Assembly: GCA_019321725.1 (NCBI GenBank)
Contig: JAGSPU010001569.1
Coordinates: 1,178,001 to 1,242,000 of the forward strand
From: Paulownia fortunei
Taxonomy: Eukaryota; Streptophyta; Magnoliopsida; Lamiales; Paulowniaceae
DNA: 64,000 bases
Direction: 5' to 3'
The notes under the pieces were generated by a model that was not told the origin of the DNA, did not search any database, and saw only the letters and a list, made by a program, of their open reading frames with translations. Positions 24,003 to 36,107 of the stretch are shown in pieces. A program made the position numbers and the translations under genes. Position 1 is the first letter of the stretch, and each line of letters opens with the position of its first letter.

Positions 24003-25187
24003 GGCCAAAACTGGTGGTGTATATTAATCGATGCCACTTGCTAGTGTATGAGAACAGCAAAAGATGGAAAGTGGGAGTATATGATCTTGCACAGGAGGTA
24101 TGGTTGTATGGTGCTTTTAATTTATATTCCAATTCTTACAAGAGATCTCTTTTCTTGTCTGTTTTTCCAATATATACAAGTTAACTCAACAAGTATTTGT
24201 ATCTGCAGTTTCAAACTGGTACGTGATAATTTTTGGTAATTTCAAAGACAACTCCAAAGTTCATATGCAGATGGCCCATCTTTTTGGTATTTCTTTGGCA
24301 TTCTGTGCTTGTCCTTAATGGAAAAAAAAAAAGAACTTTAAACAGTTTCAGTAATACCACTATATTTTGCATTTGCAGCAGCAACCAGAATCGAGCGGGG
24401 CATGTTCAAGAAAAGGGTGCGTGGATCTCCATCTACGGTTGTTGGGGCTACAGAGGCAAGGCTATAGTTCCTTTTTTTCCCTTTAATTTACCTCAATCTC
24501 ACAAGAAAATCATTTTTAGTCTTCAGGTGTTTGCAGATATGGTTTATCTCTGAAGTTCTCTTTTTAATAAATGTTGCATTCTTAAGAACTTATCATGTCT
24601 TAACTGGTAGGGAAAAGGTAAAAGTCGACTAAAATGTGAAAGTATCTAAAGCCTCAAATGGTGAATTAAATAGTACTCCTGTGTTAACTTCTTTGTCATC
24701 TGATTGCTTCATGAATCTGTATATGCACATGGTTGATCCATCACGATTTCTTCTGCTTTCCATGTTTAAGCTGTTTCACTGACATAAAGATGTTTTGTTC
24801 CACAGCAGCAGCAGCAACCAGCACCAAGCATGGCAGAAACATCAAGCAAAAGAAAGCGTAGAACTGAAGGGAATGAGGAATTATTTTTTAGACTTTTCAA
24901 GTTCCCAAAAGCTGGTGAACAATATCTCCTGGAATCCATGAGGTATACTCCAACCTTGATTAGTGGAGAAGAGGAAACGAGGCAATGGCAAGAAAGATAA
25001 GATACTTTTCTCAATATCATATTATTTAACTGGCTTAATTAATGTATCGATTAGTATGTTAGCATGGCAGGAGAATGAAAATTCGAGTGTTGGTGTGGAA
25101 GCAGGGAAAGAGACTGCAAACCCTGCTTGGAGTAGGAGGGAACGTAGGACTGCAAGCCCAATTTCAGATAATACTAATGAAAAATGA
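24003..25187 (+). pseudogene. Mosaic MBD-like pseudogene (copy 3)
   Basis: Pieces in order are: the start of exon 4 to 24,094 (LVYENSKRWKVGVYDLA); a jump into the end of exon 2 and intron 2 (GAGGTATGG, 24,096); exon 3a (24,378-24,455); exon 3 (24,806-24,942), ending one base short; then 'ccttgatta' of intron 3 fused to the tail of exon 4 ('gtggagaagaggaaacg', 24,963-25,000); a jump into intron 6 ('tcatattatttaactgg'); and exon 7 (from about 25,064). Exon order is scrambled and exon 5, which holds half the MBD-like fold, is missing. This is far beyond small indel error. Confidence 0.8.
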
Positions 25188-26196
25188 ACTTACATTGGCA
25201 GATCCTCAAGAGGAAAAATCAGAATTAATTAGAATTTAGTCATTCTTTTGACCACGGCATGGTAATTATTCATGAAGCTAAATGGTTTGAAGATATTGCA
25301 ATTAATTGAAAGGGATAATTATAGAAACCTCAAATAAAATTTGACATCATAAGGTGTTTCAAAATTATATCCACCTATTACAGTATCTAGTTGGCGTTAA
25401 ATGATATTTTTTCAAGTCAAAATAATAAAGTCATGTCGTACAAATATACATGTCAATAAGATAAAGCAATGCGCTACATATGCACACGTTAATAATTTTG
25501 ACGATATTTTAATAATTTATACTTGAACATAAATATTTTGCACTTTCTTGTAGCCTAAAATGAAAATGAAAATTTTAGGCTCCAATATTGACCAGTAACA
25601 ATATTTTTAACCAGTCACAATACGAGAAGGGTTTTTAATTATCGTCTCGTTGTGTCTTGACTTGGTTTTGAGAAGTTAATTGAATTGATTAACAGTATCA
25701 CAATTGCATACTACAGGAGAATCCAGGTTTGCTAAATTCTCAATTCATTAGTCCAATTTGAAACGAGAAAAAGAGTAAATATTATTAGCATGTTATAATT
25801 ATTGCACACCAATAAACAAGGTAAATTCTAAATATTTTTGTCTCGTAATACCTTTAATACAAAATCTGAAGAATAGATTTATCCATCAAACATAGGCTAT
25901 TAAAGCCATTTTGTTATGTCTGTGACTGTCAAACCTTTATATATGGCAAATAGTTGTATAAAACATCTGACCCCCCTTTTTGTCCAAAAAAGAAATTGAA
26001 AGAATCCAAATAAATCTCTGCTTTAATCACAAAAAAATCCAGACGTCTTTAGTAAATTTTGCGTTTAAAATTTCAAAAGGCTGAAATACCACATTAATCT
26101 TCATACCTAACAAGCCTCATTTCCTTATGCACATCCCATTAAGACGTCCACATCCAAAAGACACAAAATATTGTCTTATTTTCAGTCAACGAGATG

Positions 26197-26205
26197 TATA
26201 TATAG
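26197..26205 (+). promoter_or_regulatory. TATA box of divergent MBD-like gene
   Basis: TATATATAG lies about 95 bp before the ATG at 26,300, the same spacing as in copies A and 2. The surrounding sequence is shared with the orphan promoter at 13.4-13.6 kb. Confidence 0.5.
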
Positions 26206-26299
26206 GTGAACCCGGCCACTGTTCTTACATACCAACACTAATTTCATCCGCTTTGCGATACATTAAATAATTCTGTGTCTTCCCACATAGTTGGAACTC

Positions 26300-28109
26300 A
26301 TGTCTAGCACCGTAGTCACACCACTTCCGAAAATGGCAACAAACGAGAATAATGCACAAGCAATTACTGGATGGAAATTCAACTCTATCAAGGTTCAGAG
26401 GAACAAGATGTTACTCATCAGTCAGAAGGGTTTTCTAACGAGGTACAGCATTGGTAAATTCAATGATAGCCATAACTGGTCTTCTTACACTGAACCTAAG
26501 TATGATTTTCTTGAACTGTTTCTTGGCTTGTTTGTCGTTATATATTTGATATTTTGATTTCTGCCACGAGGCATTGACCAAGATGACCTCATTGGTAGCC
26601 CAAACATAAGTAAAAGTAAAATGTATTTGCTGTGCAAAATTAGTGAAAACATGTACTTTGGTAATGTGCATCACCAAGCATAAATTCAAATACCTTGTTT
26701 TTTTAATCTTTTTAAACATATTCAGTAAAATCACAATGTTTTGCCTTTCATCACAATGTTTTGCATTGCAGGAGCAGCAAAACTCAGGCACAAAACGAAC
26801 AAGAAAACAGCGGACACTAACTACGTCTAAAGTTATAGGTACTAAGGAAGTGTTTTTCCGGGTTTTCAAGTTTCCTGGAGATGCCGAAGAATATCTTTTG
26901 GAGATGCATAAGGTATCTCCACAACCCCAGCAAGAAAAAAAAAAGAAGAAGAAGAAGATTTTAAAAAAGATTATTTTGGGGGGTAAAGACCATGTTAGTT
27001 GTTTTTTTACTGTGTGTTCTTGACTCTATGTTCTAACAGATCGAATAACAGGTTGAAACAGGTGGAATCGATAGATATCGCCTGATTGTAGTGCAGGATG
27101 AGGACAGAAAATGGTGTCTGGAAATTTATGATATTGAGACTGGACAGCATGTAGTGTTCCCAATGACAGAAGACTCTAGGCGGCCTAGATTCTGAAGAAG
27201 TATCAATTATCGTTACAAGAGCGCCTGGAGAGATGAACTATTGAGAAGAGAATGCTCATCAACAGCAAGAAGGAGGAGACGGTACATTTATATTAATCTT
27301 ATTACATAGTTGGTTGGAATTTGGAAATAAGTAATGTTTTACCATAAAATTTCATAATAGATAGCTGTCCATCTCAATTCTGTCCTAAACGTTGTTTCAA
27401 TTGAACTAGAACCATAACCATACATGTTCAAAGTTTTTATGGTGCTGGAACATACACAAATGTTGCACCACATGTTTTGCAACGTGTGGCCACAAAATTG
27501 AAATCAAAGTCGTATATTTTTATGAAATTTATAATGTAAACACTTGATTTCCCTCTATATCTGCTCATTTCATGTTTGTAGACCACTTTGAAAAAATGCT
27601 CGTTTTTTGCACAGTTCTACCGGCACTGGAGTAGAACATTTCGCTCGTTCTTAGAGGTGGCGGGTTTTATCCTATACTCCTGCGAACCAAAATACTTGCA
27701 GGCTACAGACCAAGTAAGCGTATTACCAAATATCTTTTTTTTTTTTTTCTCTAGTAGTTCTTTAAACTTTCCAAGTGATTTATATTGCCATGCTTTGATT
27801 ATCTTTGGGAGTTCCCTCATCTCAAGTTAGAAAAAGTAAGTGCTTTTATCATCTGCTTGTTCCAGGAGGAACAGGCCCCGGAGGCTATCATGCAAATATG
27901 TTCTGCAGACCAGATTGATGACGCAACGAAGATGGAGGAGAGTGAAAATGTTGGAATGGAAGGAAAGAAGCCAAGTGCAAGTGGAGTTTGAGGAAACGGG
28001 GAAAGAAAATGCAAACCCCTGTACAGACAAGGAAAGTATAGGCGCATTGGCTGTACATTGTGAAGATGAGAAGGAAAGTGTAGGGAAAGAAAGATTGAAG
28101 GAGACGTGA
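26300..28109 (+). CDS. Divergent MBD-like paralogue (copy 4)
   Basis: Exons read as 26,300-about 26,499; 26,772-26,912; 27,052-27,281; 27,615-27,713; 27,866-28,109. Exon 1 (MSSTVVTPLPKMATNENN) replaces exons 1-2 of gene A. Its donor CCTAA|GTATGA is in phase only if a G is missing from AAGG. Exon 2 is QQ-rich and basic, with FFRVFKFPGDAEEYLLEMHK parallel to gene A. Exon 3 has VETGGIDRYRLIVV and YDIETGQHVVFPM. Exon 4 is FYRHWSRTFRSFLEVAGFILY, the best match to the end of an MBD fold. Problems: one base lost at about 27,194 (TTCTGAAG), TGA where tryptophan is expected at about 27,235, and a frame change near 27,970 before GKENANPCTDKE. The stop codon in particular could be real. Annotated as a gene with doubt; an upstream promoter is present. 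Confidence 0.55.
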
Positions 28110-29172
28110 TACAGGAAGAATGCATTTTTGGAAGTTCTCATGATGTTGTGAAGGATGAAGCTGGATCTAGGATTTTTTATTTTTTTCAACTGAAATTTGG
28201 GGCGACCCATGAAATTTCAAGGATTTGTAGAGTAGCTGCTAGAGTTTTGTAGTCATAATCTATCGCAATAATGCATTTAAGCCCAGTAAGTTGGCTTATT
28301 TCTGAGTTCTGTCTTTAAACTATTCGTTTTGTAATTTTAGTCCACTACTCAATTGCAAATTTAGGATAAATTTAATCCAAATTGACTGAAAATCTAAAAA
28401 TTTAATCGAGAAATTAAAATATTGACCAGAAATTCAAAAATTTAGAAATTTTCAGGCTTATCAGGTGCACAAAAATCTGCACTGCACTGCACACAAATAG
28501 AACTAAAACTGATTTTTCCAAATGTTTAGTGTTTGAAATACTAATTTATGATTTTCAAGGGCAAGAAGTTGGAAGAAAGTCTGAGTCACAAATGAAATTA
28601 AGATTACTAATATTATCAATAAATTGGACAATAGTTAGATATAAATTATAGCCTCTACATATTTCCTTGTGTTAATATAAATACAATAGTTATTGTCTGT
28701 TATAATTGAGCCAAAGCTCCAAAACAATGCCACCAAAGTGGCTAGTCAAGATTGTGAAAAAATGAAGCATTTTGTGACTCAAAATATTGATGCAATAGGA
28801 AACAAATTGTACACATTACCTATAGTCGACAAAAAGGTAACCATTAAAAGGAATCCCAAAAGTCCAAAATCTATCTATAGAGACGCAAAATAATTTAGCC
28901 TGATTGATTGAAACACAAAGCAAATAGTTCGAGCAAATATACCAAAGCCAGCCAACTACTTTCTCTACTACAAGTGAAGACCTATTCCCTCATGGCTTTA
29001 CTATCTCTTTCTAAGAGGTAATGTTCCAGGGAGGACAGTAGATATGTGCAGTTTTAGTTACAGGATTGACTAAAGATGAAGTTATTGAATAATGCCCAAA
29101 AAAGGGTTTAAAAAGGAACTGGACCAATATTATGAAGGCTGGAACAAAGCTTAACTACGTGAAGCAGATATC

Positions 29173-30244
29173 TTACCGGCCATTAGGCTCCGTAGCACTT
29201 GATCTGCATCCCATCTGCTCGAGAAACTTAGTTAGACGCAAGTGCTTTGCAGCCCACTGCTCAGCCAGCTTCTGCTCTTTCACTTCTGCTTCCCTCCTCA
29301 ATCCTGCTAACTGTTCCCTGTATTCAGCTTCAATCCGATCTAGAGTGCTGCCTTCTGCTCTTCCCTAAGAGCTTTGATTTTTGCTTCAATATCCTCCACT
29401 TTCTCCCTCCTTCGACATGCTTTTTCTGATTCCAACTGCAATTCTACCCTTTTCAATCTCCAGGCAGCTTCTTTTCTATGCACTGCCCAAGCATGATGCC
29501 CTTCTTCCAATTCTCTACAGCACTCTACAAGTTCCGAAACCAGTGGGTTCTCTCCAACCAGAGGAGCAATCCCAAGAGTGGAAAACTGCTCAGACCATGT
29601 GAGGAATTATCAGGTAATCTATCAGGCTGTACCATGTGATGCTGGGGTGGGTGGCACTGTTGAGGGTGAAAGGCTTAAAGTCACAGATGGAGATGGTGGC
29701 CTAATGGTTGTGTCATGCTAGAACTAGCTAGCCATGGAGGAAGCAATGATGGTGCTGAAGGGGCAGGTGGATCAGTATGAAGAAATCCACCATTGGAAGT
29801 TGCCATTGCAATTCCTGGGGCAGTACGCCCTTTAACAAGCTTCTCTGCAAAGGTCTCCAAAATACGATCGTATTTGCTCTTCAATCGGTTCTAAAATCTT
29901 GCTGTTCTCCTTTTGTTCCGCTGCTGTTTTTCTTTAAAAACTTCCCACCACTTCCCAAGTCTCTTGGCAGTTCGCCCGGGAACCTCAGCTGCAATTTTTT
30001 TCCACTTGTTGCCGTGCTTGGCCTGAAGATGGATAACAAGACGCTGCTCCTCTTCGGTGAGGGATCCTTTCTTTATCCCTGGTTTAAGATAGTTCTTCCA
30101 CCTTTCCAAACAGGATTTTGCATCCCGGTTGAGAGGTTTGTTCATGCACTCCGACACAAGGTGCCAATCTCTTGGGCCATATTGCTTCACGTAAGCACGC
30201 AACAAAGCATCCTCTTCAGGTCGCCACCGCTGCCTTTCCTTCAT
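29173..30244 (-). CDS. AS1: AS1/PHANTASTICA/RS2-type R2R3 MYB factor
   Basis: Single coding exon, ATG at 30,244 ([12 protein letters not shown]), stop TAA at 29,175-29,173. The first ~115 residues hold two MYB repeats with [20 protein letters not shown] and [20 protein letters not shown], diagnostic of this clade. Then come [12 protein letters not shown], a proline-rich middle (LPPWLASS), a charged coiled coil ([19 protein letters not shown].., EKACRRREK) and the conserved end GCRS..TEPNGR. Family length is about 360 residues and the span fits. AS1 acts in the nucleus with the LOB protein AS2 to repress class I KNOX genes and set leaf polarity. The frame breaks near 29,906, 29,877, 29,718, 29,662, 29,649, 29,575 and 29,353; most breaks are explained by one lost base of a doublet. 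Sequence between breaks is fully conserved, so assembly error is more likely than loss of a normally single-copy gene. Confidence 0.93.
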
Positions 30245-30270
30245 TTCCCCACACAAACACCTCTACCCAT
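30241..30270 (-). promoter_or_regulatory. Upstream ORF overlapping the AS1 start
   Basis: An ATG at 30,270 opens nine codons (MGRGVCVGK) whose TGA shares bases with the AS1 ATG, giving ATGA. Such an arrangement can lower initiation at the main start or couple it by reinitiation. It depends on the exact bases here, and one-base losses are common in this window. Confidence 0.4.
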
Positions 30271-30273
30271 GGC

Positions 30274-32429
30274 CTAGAACTCTTCATAGCTATCTGATAA
30301 CATAATGGAAATTAGATGATGAACATAAAAGACAGATTATGTCTAATTCATGACAAAATCAGGATTGTATGATAAGTTCTGCATGTAACTTGGATGTCGA
30401 CAATACACTAGAGCAAGGAGGGAAGAAAAGAAAATGCGACCATGAACAATTAAAAACAAAAAATTGCTGAATGAATGCTGTCATTTAGGATCATAACACG
30501 AGTTCAATCCATACTTTTACACATGCTGCAACCATCAGCAACATGTGCCTCCGTGCATTTGAATATTCACAAAATTTACTCAGCCCTAATCATTTCCTTG
30601 AACAGAAAATGAACTATAAGCCATAAGCATTTATAGATTGTTCCTGGAGATCTTATCCAGCTATGCTTGAAACGGAAAAAAAAAATAGTGGTATATCATT
30701 TGACAATCATTGTGGAACGGACACTTACCATAGAGAAAAAGGTCGCGTAGTTAATGGCTGAAAATCATCAGTAGATCATAATATTTTTTTTATCTTCCTC
30801 ATAAATGAGGGATGAGACAATGAGGATATATGAAAGACAGAATCATAGACTGTATCAGAAGTAGCATGGTCTATGAGAATTTCAATGTTTCAGAGTGAAT
30901 CTTAACATTTATATTTGATTAAAGTGCATCAAACATCTTGTATCAAAACAAAAGCCAAAAAACTGTGGCACTAACTAAATGTTGCTTGTTGAATGAATCT
31001 ATGACTGCACAGGCATGATTTGAAATTTAGCAAGATAGCGGTTCACCTCGCTACTGTTCTGCTGACTCAATACCAGGTAAAGCATGTCACAAAATTTTTT
31101 TTGAACATTCCAACAAAAATATAACAAGTTAATTTTAATTTATGAATAAAAAGAGAACATGATTGCCACGCACAGGAAAAACAAAACTTTCAAGTTGCAG
31201 TATTACACGGTTTTCACTGATTACAGTAATGAACATTGGAATTGAAGACTTCCTGCTTTATAAGAAAAGTTTACCAAGAAAGTAGTCCTGTTATCAAATG
31301 GTAAGTAATTTCTACCCCCATTCCAAAAGCAGACAGCATCATACTGGATGCGTCATTGATTCAATAAGCACAACTGAGAAGTTTCATATGTAGCTTTACA
31401 GAGTCAGAAATATTTGGCCATTTATAACAATACACCACTAATGGTTTATCCTCATCAAAAGGACATTATACCCAGTAAACAAGAATATTCGTAAATGGAG
31501 GTATTGAATAAAGATTGCTGCCATTCCATGCACAACTGCAGGAAAACAAGAGAACTCAAATATCTGCAGAAATGCACTTAGATCTGGGCAACAAAAACAG
31601 AATTCTGCAACTTTTTGTGATTTCAACAAACTGAAATATAAAATAAGACAAGATGATAGTCACATTATATGATGCTAATCATTGTTGCGAATTCGGCCCA
31701 AATTTTGGCCAAGCATCAGCAGGACAGCATGTGAATTATTATAAGTGTAAAAATGTGCAACACCGCAATATATAAAGAATTAAGTTTTGGCAGCTCAACA
31801 GTTTAACACACCATGATGAGATCCACCTAGGATTTAGCTTTATTGATAGTCTGAAATCATATTATTAGTAGACCATATTGATTTACAATAAGATTTTAAT
31901 TTAATATGCTCAAAATTTAATAATCCATAAAAAGCTTTGAGATATGTTCAAGCTTCAGCACAGAAAAATCCCAAAGCAGCTATGACTCTATGAAAATACT
32001 ACAGATAAGTTCACATTTGTTATATAATTGCATCTAAGTAAACATAGTGAAGAAACATAGCATAAGTTTAGAAACGTAAAAAGTGGATGAAACAGGGGCA
32101 GATACCATGGAGAAAAGACAGAAACATAAGATATATAGTAGAAATCAACACTTTTGCTTATCTTCAGCCTTATGTGATACTCCTACAAAATAGCATGAGA
32201 AGAACTAGAGAAACTCAATGAAAGCATCCAAAGTTCACATCTTTACAGAATTATACACAAAAAGATTCCATTTTTTCTCACATCTAAGAGCTCTCATATC
32301 GTCACAACCTCCTTAACAAATGTTTGCATGAGCACCCCAACAAAAACCCACATAAATCAAAGGAAAAAACGAATAGCAAATGAAAAAGAGAAACGACAGC
32401 AACTAGACCTTCAGAGATAACAGGCTTAC
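30274..32429 (-). other. Probable 5'-UTR intron of AS1
   Basis: On the minus strand a donor AT|GTAAGCC at 32,429 and an acceptor TTCTAG|GCC at 30,275-30,274 bracket 2.16 kb with no coding potential. AS1/PHAN genes are known to have an intron before the ATG and none in the coding part. The likely leader exon upstream (32,430 to about 32,660) is T- and C-rich. Splice sites were chosen by eye. Confidence 0.4.
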
Positions 32430-33619
32430 ATTAATATTCAAGAAACCCAGTTTTCTCCACGGCCCATTTCTTGTTTCCCAGTAAAACAATGATATCTACG
32501 GTATGAAAGAACAACCCCTTTTTCTCCAAGGCTTAGGAAATGGAGATATGGAACCAAGTTGGAAAAGAAAAGAAAACAAAGTTGTCACGCGAGAGTGGGG
32601 TAAGATTAAAGAAGTGTGAGCTTTTTCAAAGGGCTCTCCCTCTTTCTTGCAGTTGCGATTCTGACGTAGTAAAAGGAATGTGCTGACGTTTACACTCCTG
32701 GGTCTGAACTAAAATGGCTACACATACAACACACACACAATTAAAGTTGTATCACCATCAACCATTGAAATTCTTTTTTCTTATTATTGATGTTTAAAAG
32801 ATAAGAAAAGAAAAAAAGGGAAAAAAATATAAAGGAAAACGAGTGAAAACAGTCGCAAGGGGGTCAACGGGGAAGAAGAATCAAAGAATGAGATGGCAAT
32901 AATGGGGAAACTCGCCTAGTTCTTTGCAACTATCATCATCATAGTATAGGGGTGATATTGCACTGTCTCCTTTATATTTTCTCCTCTGTTACATTTCCCA
33001 TTTTCTGCAAAAACTGCCCCCTCGACGTGACTAGACTACTAGACCTTGAGTGTGACAACATTGATGCCTTAAAACCCCCACCAAATACTATGCACCCTCA
33101 CACCGCATAATTATGCATTGGGTGAATTTTCACTTTTGCCCTTTTCAATTATACGTTTGGTATCACTTTTTCTCTAAGTATATACTTTTTTCCTCAATTA
33201 AAAAATATAATTATATCACTCTTTTCAAATTCAATATGAAAATTAAAATATTGTAATTCTAAAATTTTAATAAATAAATCAACTGATTTAAATTAGACTA
33301 ACTATAAAACGGATTTTCAAATGCTGATACTTAAAGGTCGTAAAGAATAACAAAACACATTAGACATTGGTTATAGGTTTTGGAGGGGAGGATCATCATC
33401 CATCCAGTCATCATTAGGAGAAGATAGGGACTTCGAAAGAGATACTGACACGTGGCGAAGTGGGTCCTATATTGGGGGTGTAATTTTGGAGGGACTTTGG
33501 TCTGGGTTTCACGGCATAAGGAGACGAAAGTGATAAAGACAGGACATTACTGCCACAACCCCGCTCCCCTCTTTCTCAGTATTGTCAGTGATACGTTACG
33601 TCTGTTTTTCCCCCACGTC

Positions 33620-33641
33620 CACCCCACCCCACCCCACCCCA
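33620..33641. repeat. (ACCCC)n simple repeat
   Basis: A run of about four ACCCC units in the AS1 upstream region. The complementary strand is a G-rich stretch able in principle to form a quadruplex. The rest of 32,700-34,210 is AT-rich and shows no gene. Confidence 0.8.
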
Positions 33642-34210
33642 CGCCTTCATCTTTTAACCTCATTCCCCACCTCCTCTCAGAATTTGTAGTACACACACCA
33701 CACTAATATTACACGTTTTGTAAAAACCATTTCACTTCCCTTTATATATTTATTTGTAACCACAATTGTTCTAACAAAAATCGTTGTTTGAGTACATTTG
33801 ATATTATTGGACTTTGTTTTTGTTTAACCAACATTGTTCGTACAAAAGTAGTGGACAACGTGGGAGCTTTTTCCAGTGGTCTTGTTTTTGCTACCTTAAT
33901 TGGTAATGTTCATTATAAATTAGGTATATAAATAGAGGTTAAAAATAAGACATTTATATGGTAAATAAATATTGAATATATATATATATATATCAAATAT
34001 AGTATTTATAAGACCACATTAGCTCACCTTAACTGCAGTTTGGATGAATTATTATATCGTATACATAACTTAATCCGATAGGCCGTTTAAATTTAACTCA
34101 GCTGATCAATTTTGGGTATTATGTACCAATTGAATAAAGCTTAAATTTAAGATAAGGCCCTAAAACCCTAAAACCAACCATCTGTTCAAATTTCAACTAG
34201 TTTCAGAAGG

Positions 34211-34545
34211 TTTAGGGTGTTTGGGTAAAATTATTCAAAATGATTTATAGGTGTTTTTAAAGTTTATAAGATATTAAATTTTATTTCAAAAATAAGTTAT
34301 AAAAGTATTTGGATAAAATAGAATCGTAAAACTTATAAAATGTTAACAGTGATAATTTTGTCAATTAATACAGTCAAAATGAAATGTGCTTGTTAAGGTC
34401 TAAATTATAGGTTATTAATTTCTTACTTTTTTTTTTTAAGTTCTAAAAATTATAAATGTCTCTCTCTTAAAAAAATTATACATGTTATAAGCTTTTAAAG
34501 ATAAACATGTTATAAAATTTATAAATTCACCCAAGTACACTTTAA
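34211..34545. mobile_element. MITE-like element
   Basis: It begins TTTAGGGTGTTTGGGTAAAATT and ends AAATTCACCCAAGTACACTTTAA. The complement of the right end, TTAAAGTGTACTTGGGTGAATTT, matches the left end imperfectly. The interior is AT-rich and non-coding. The termini resemble hAT-type MITE ends. No target duplication identified. Confidence 0.5.
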
Positions 34546-35001
34546 TCAGCATTAGCCTTGTTTAATAAAAATTAAACAGAATATTTGTAAAGTGTATCAG
34601 ATCCATTTCCATAGTGGTGAACTGATTACCCCATCTCATATTCTGTATTTTGGGCAACATATATGATTCCTAATATTGTCGTATTTCGATGGACTGTAAC
34701 ATATTTGTCCTGTTTTCAACAGATAATTCCAGTGAAATTACCCCTAAAGACAGCCGAATTTCTCAAGGATTTTGGAGTCCCACTGCCTTGTTTTACTGAG
34801 AGATCCAAAAAAATAACAAGTCCTTATAGCCTGATAGGTAAATCCTGCAGCTAGCTAGCTAAAGTTTGAGACTATGCACACTGAGGCACAGTGTGTGGAG
34901 TGGAGACAACGTTGAGGACAACAAATATTTGGGGCTCAATATTTAAATACTTAAAAAATAAAGGGGTTGGCCGTGGGGGGAGTGGGCGTGGGAGTGGTAG
35001 G

Positions 35002-35542
35002 TTAAGGGCATGTTTGGAAATGAGAATTGTTGATGTAGACATGTCAAACGTACTGTAAAATTGAGGGAGATCCTGTGTCTGATCCTCTCTACCTAAGCTA
35101 AGACCCCACCCCTCCGTGCCTCTGAAAAAGCTTTTGCAAGTGTGAGGGGGCAGCCAAATCCACCCACCTCCGCGGCTCCGCCCCCAATTCATTATTCCCA
35201 CTTCTCTTAGTTCTCTTTGAGCTAAAGTTTCATTTTTAGCAAGAATTTTTCCACTTTATATTATTTGAAAATGAAAAAATACATTTATTTTTATTTATTT
35301 TTAACATAAATACTATTTACTTTTATTTTAAAAATTTATTAATATTTTATGTTTTTTCACATACCTACCAATCTTATTTTCAAACCTACTCAAATATCAT
35401 ATAATAAATAAAGTTTATATATAAATATAATTAATTCAAATATATTTTATTTTTACACAAAAACTTAGTAAATATATTTTCAATACTTAAAATATTGGAA
35501 ACATGAAAACATATTGAAAATGAAAACCAAACCGGCTCTTAA
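35002..35542. mobile_element. MITE-like element with G/C-rich insert
   Basis: The left end TTAAGGGCATGTTTGGAAATGA and the complement of the right end TTAAGAGCCGGTTTGGTTTTCA form imperfect terminal inverted repeats of the GGGC..TTTGG type. The core is AT-rich except for about 35,070-35,190, which is unusually G/C-rich ('acccctccgtgcc', 'ccgcggctccgcccc'). That segment has a composition unlike its surroundings but no recognisable protein. Confidence 0.5.
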
Positions 35543-35586
35543 TGTGCCCCTTTCCTTAACTTATGTGTATCTTCATATAATTCTTG

Positions 35587-36107
35587 CTAAGGGTATCTTC
35601 AATGTTGCTTTAATTTGATGCATGACATCAAATTAAAATAATATTTTTCTCTTTAATAGTCGTGTCATTTCTGGCACTAAAATAGCACCATGAACTGTGT
35701 TGCACCTTGTGCTGTGTCCTTTTTCTTTAATTAAATAAGTTTTATAATAATAAAAATATTTAAAAAGAGTTCAAAAATTAATTATTTCCATATTTTATAA
35801 GTTATATAAATAATATAAAATAATACAAATAAACACATTGCAGAGAGTAGGCATAATTGTATTAACACAAATTATAATTGTATTAATATGTAATTATTAT
35901 TACATATTAATACAATTATAAGTAGATATTTGATTAAATAAAATTTATTATTGTAAATTGAATAACAAGGAATATACTAAAAATACTTTTTTAAAGTAAA
36001 ATTTGATATATATGAGTTGGAGATGAATTTTAAATTTGATTTAAAATTTGCACTAGTTTGATGCAATACCGTGTCAAAATAGAGTTATAATTTAGAATTA
36101 GCCTTAG
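35587..36107. mobile_element. MITE-like element containing a palindrome
   Basis: The left end CTAAGGGTATCTTCAATG and the complement of the right end CTAAGGCTAATTCTAAAT are partly inverted repeats. Both ends carry a TTTGATGCA / TGCATCAAA motif a little further in. The interior is AT-rich and holds a perfect 19-bp hairpin (35,876-35,917). No target duplication seen. Confidence 0.45.

Larger units (their letters stand above)
13650..28890. repeat. Array unit II (segmental duplication)
   Basis: It repeats unit I, with blocks as listed there, and ends where similarity to the 2.4-2.6 kb sequence stops near 28,890. Unlike unit I it keeps the divergent gene (26,300-28,109), has a tandem triplication at 15.2-17.2 kb, a MITE at 23.2 kb and expanded microsatellites. 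Gene-free parts (13.65-19.9 kb, 22.3-24.0 kb, 25.2-26.2 kb) contain only these repeats and AT-rich sequence. Confidence 0.75.

Noticed and set aside
26435..26869. 144-codon open frame on the - strand
   Set aside because: It is antisense to exons 1-2 of the divergent MBD-like gene, whose sense strand has matching splice sites and homology.
29173..30244. Calling AS1 a pseudogene because of several frame breaks
   Set aside because: The breaks are of the same doublet-collapse type seen in all other genes here, and residues between them, including both ends, are fully conserved.
29777..30277. 166-codon open frame on the + strand
   Set aside because: It is the complement of the AS1 MYB repeats; the minus strand is certain from family residues.
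34663..34854. 63-codon open frame preceded by an acceptor-like 'ttttcaacag'
   Set aside because: Briefly considered as an isolated exon, but there is no donor-linked partner or family match.
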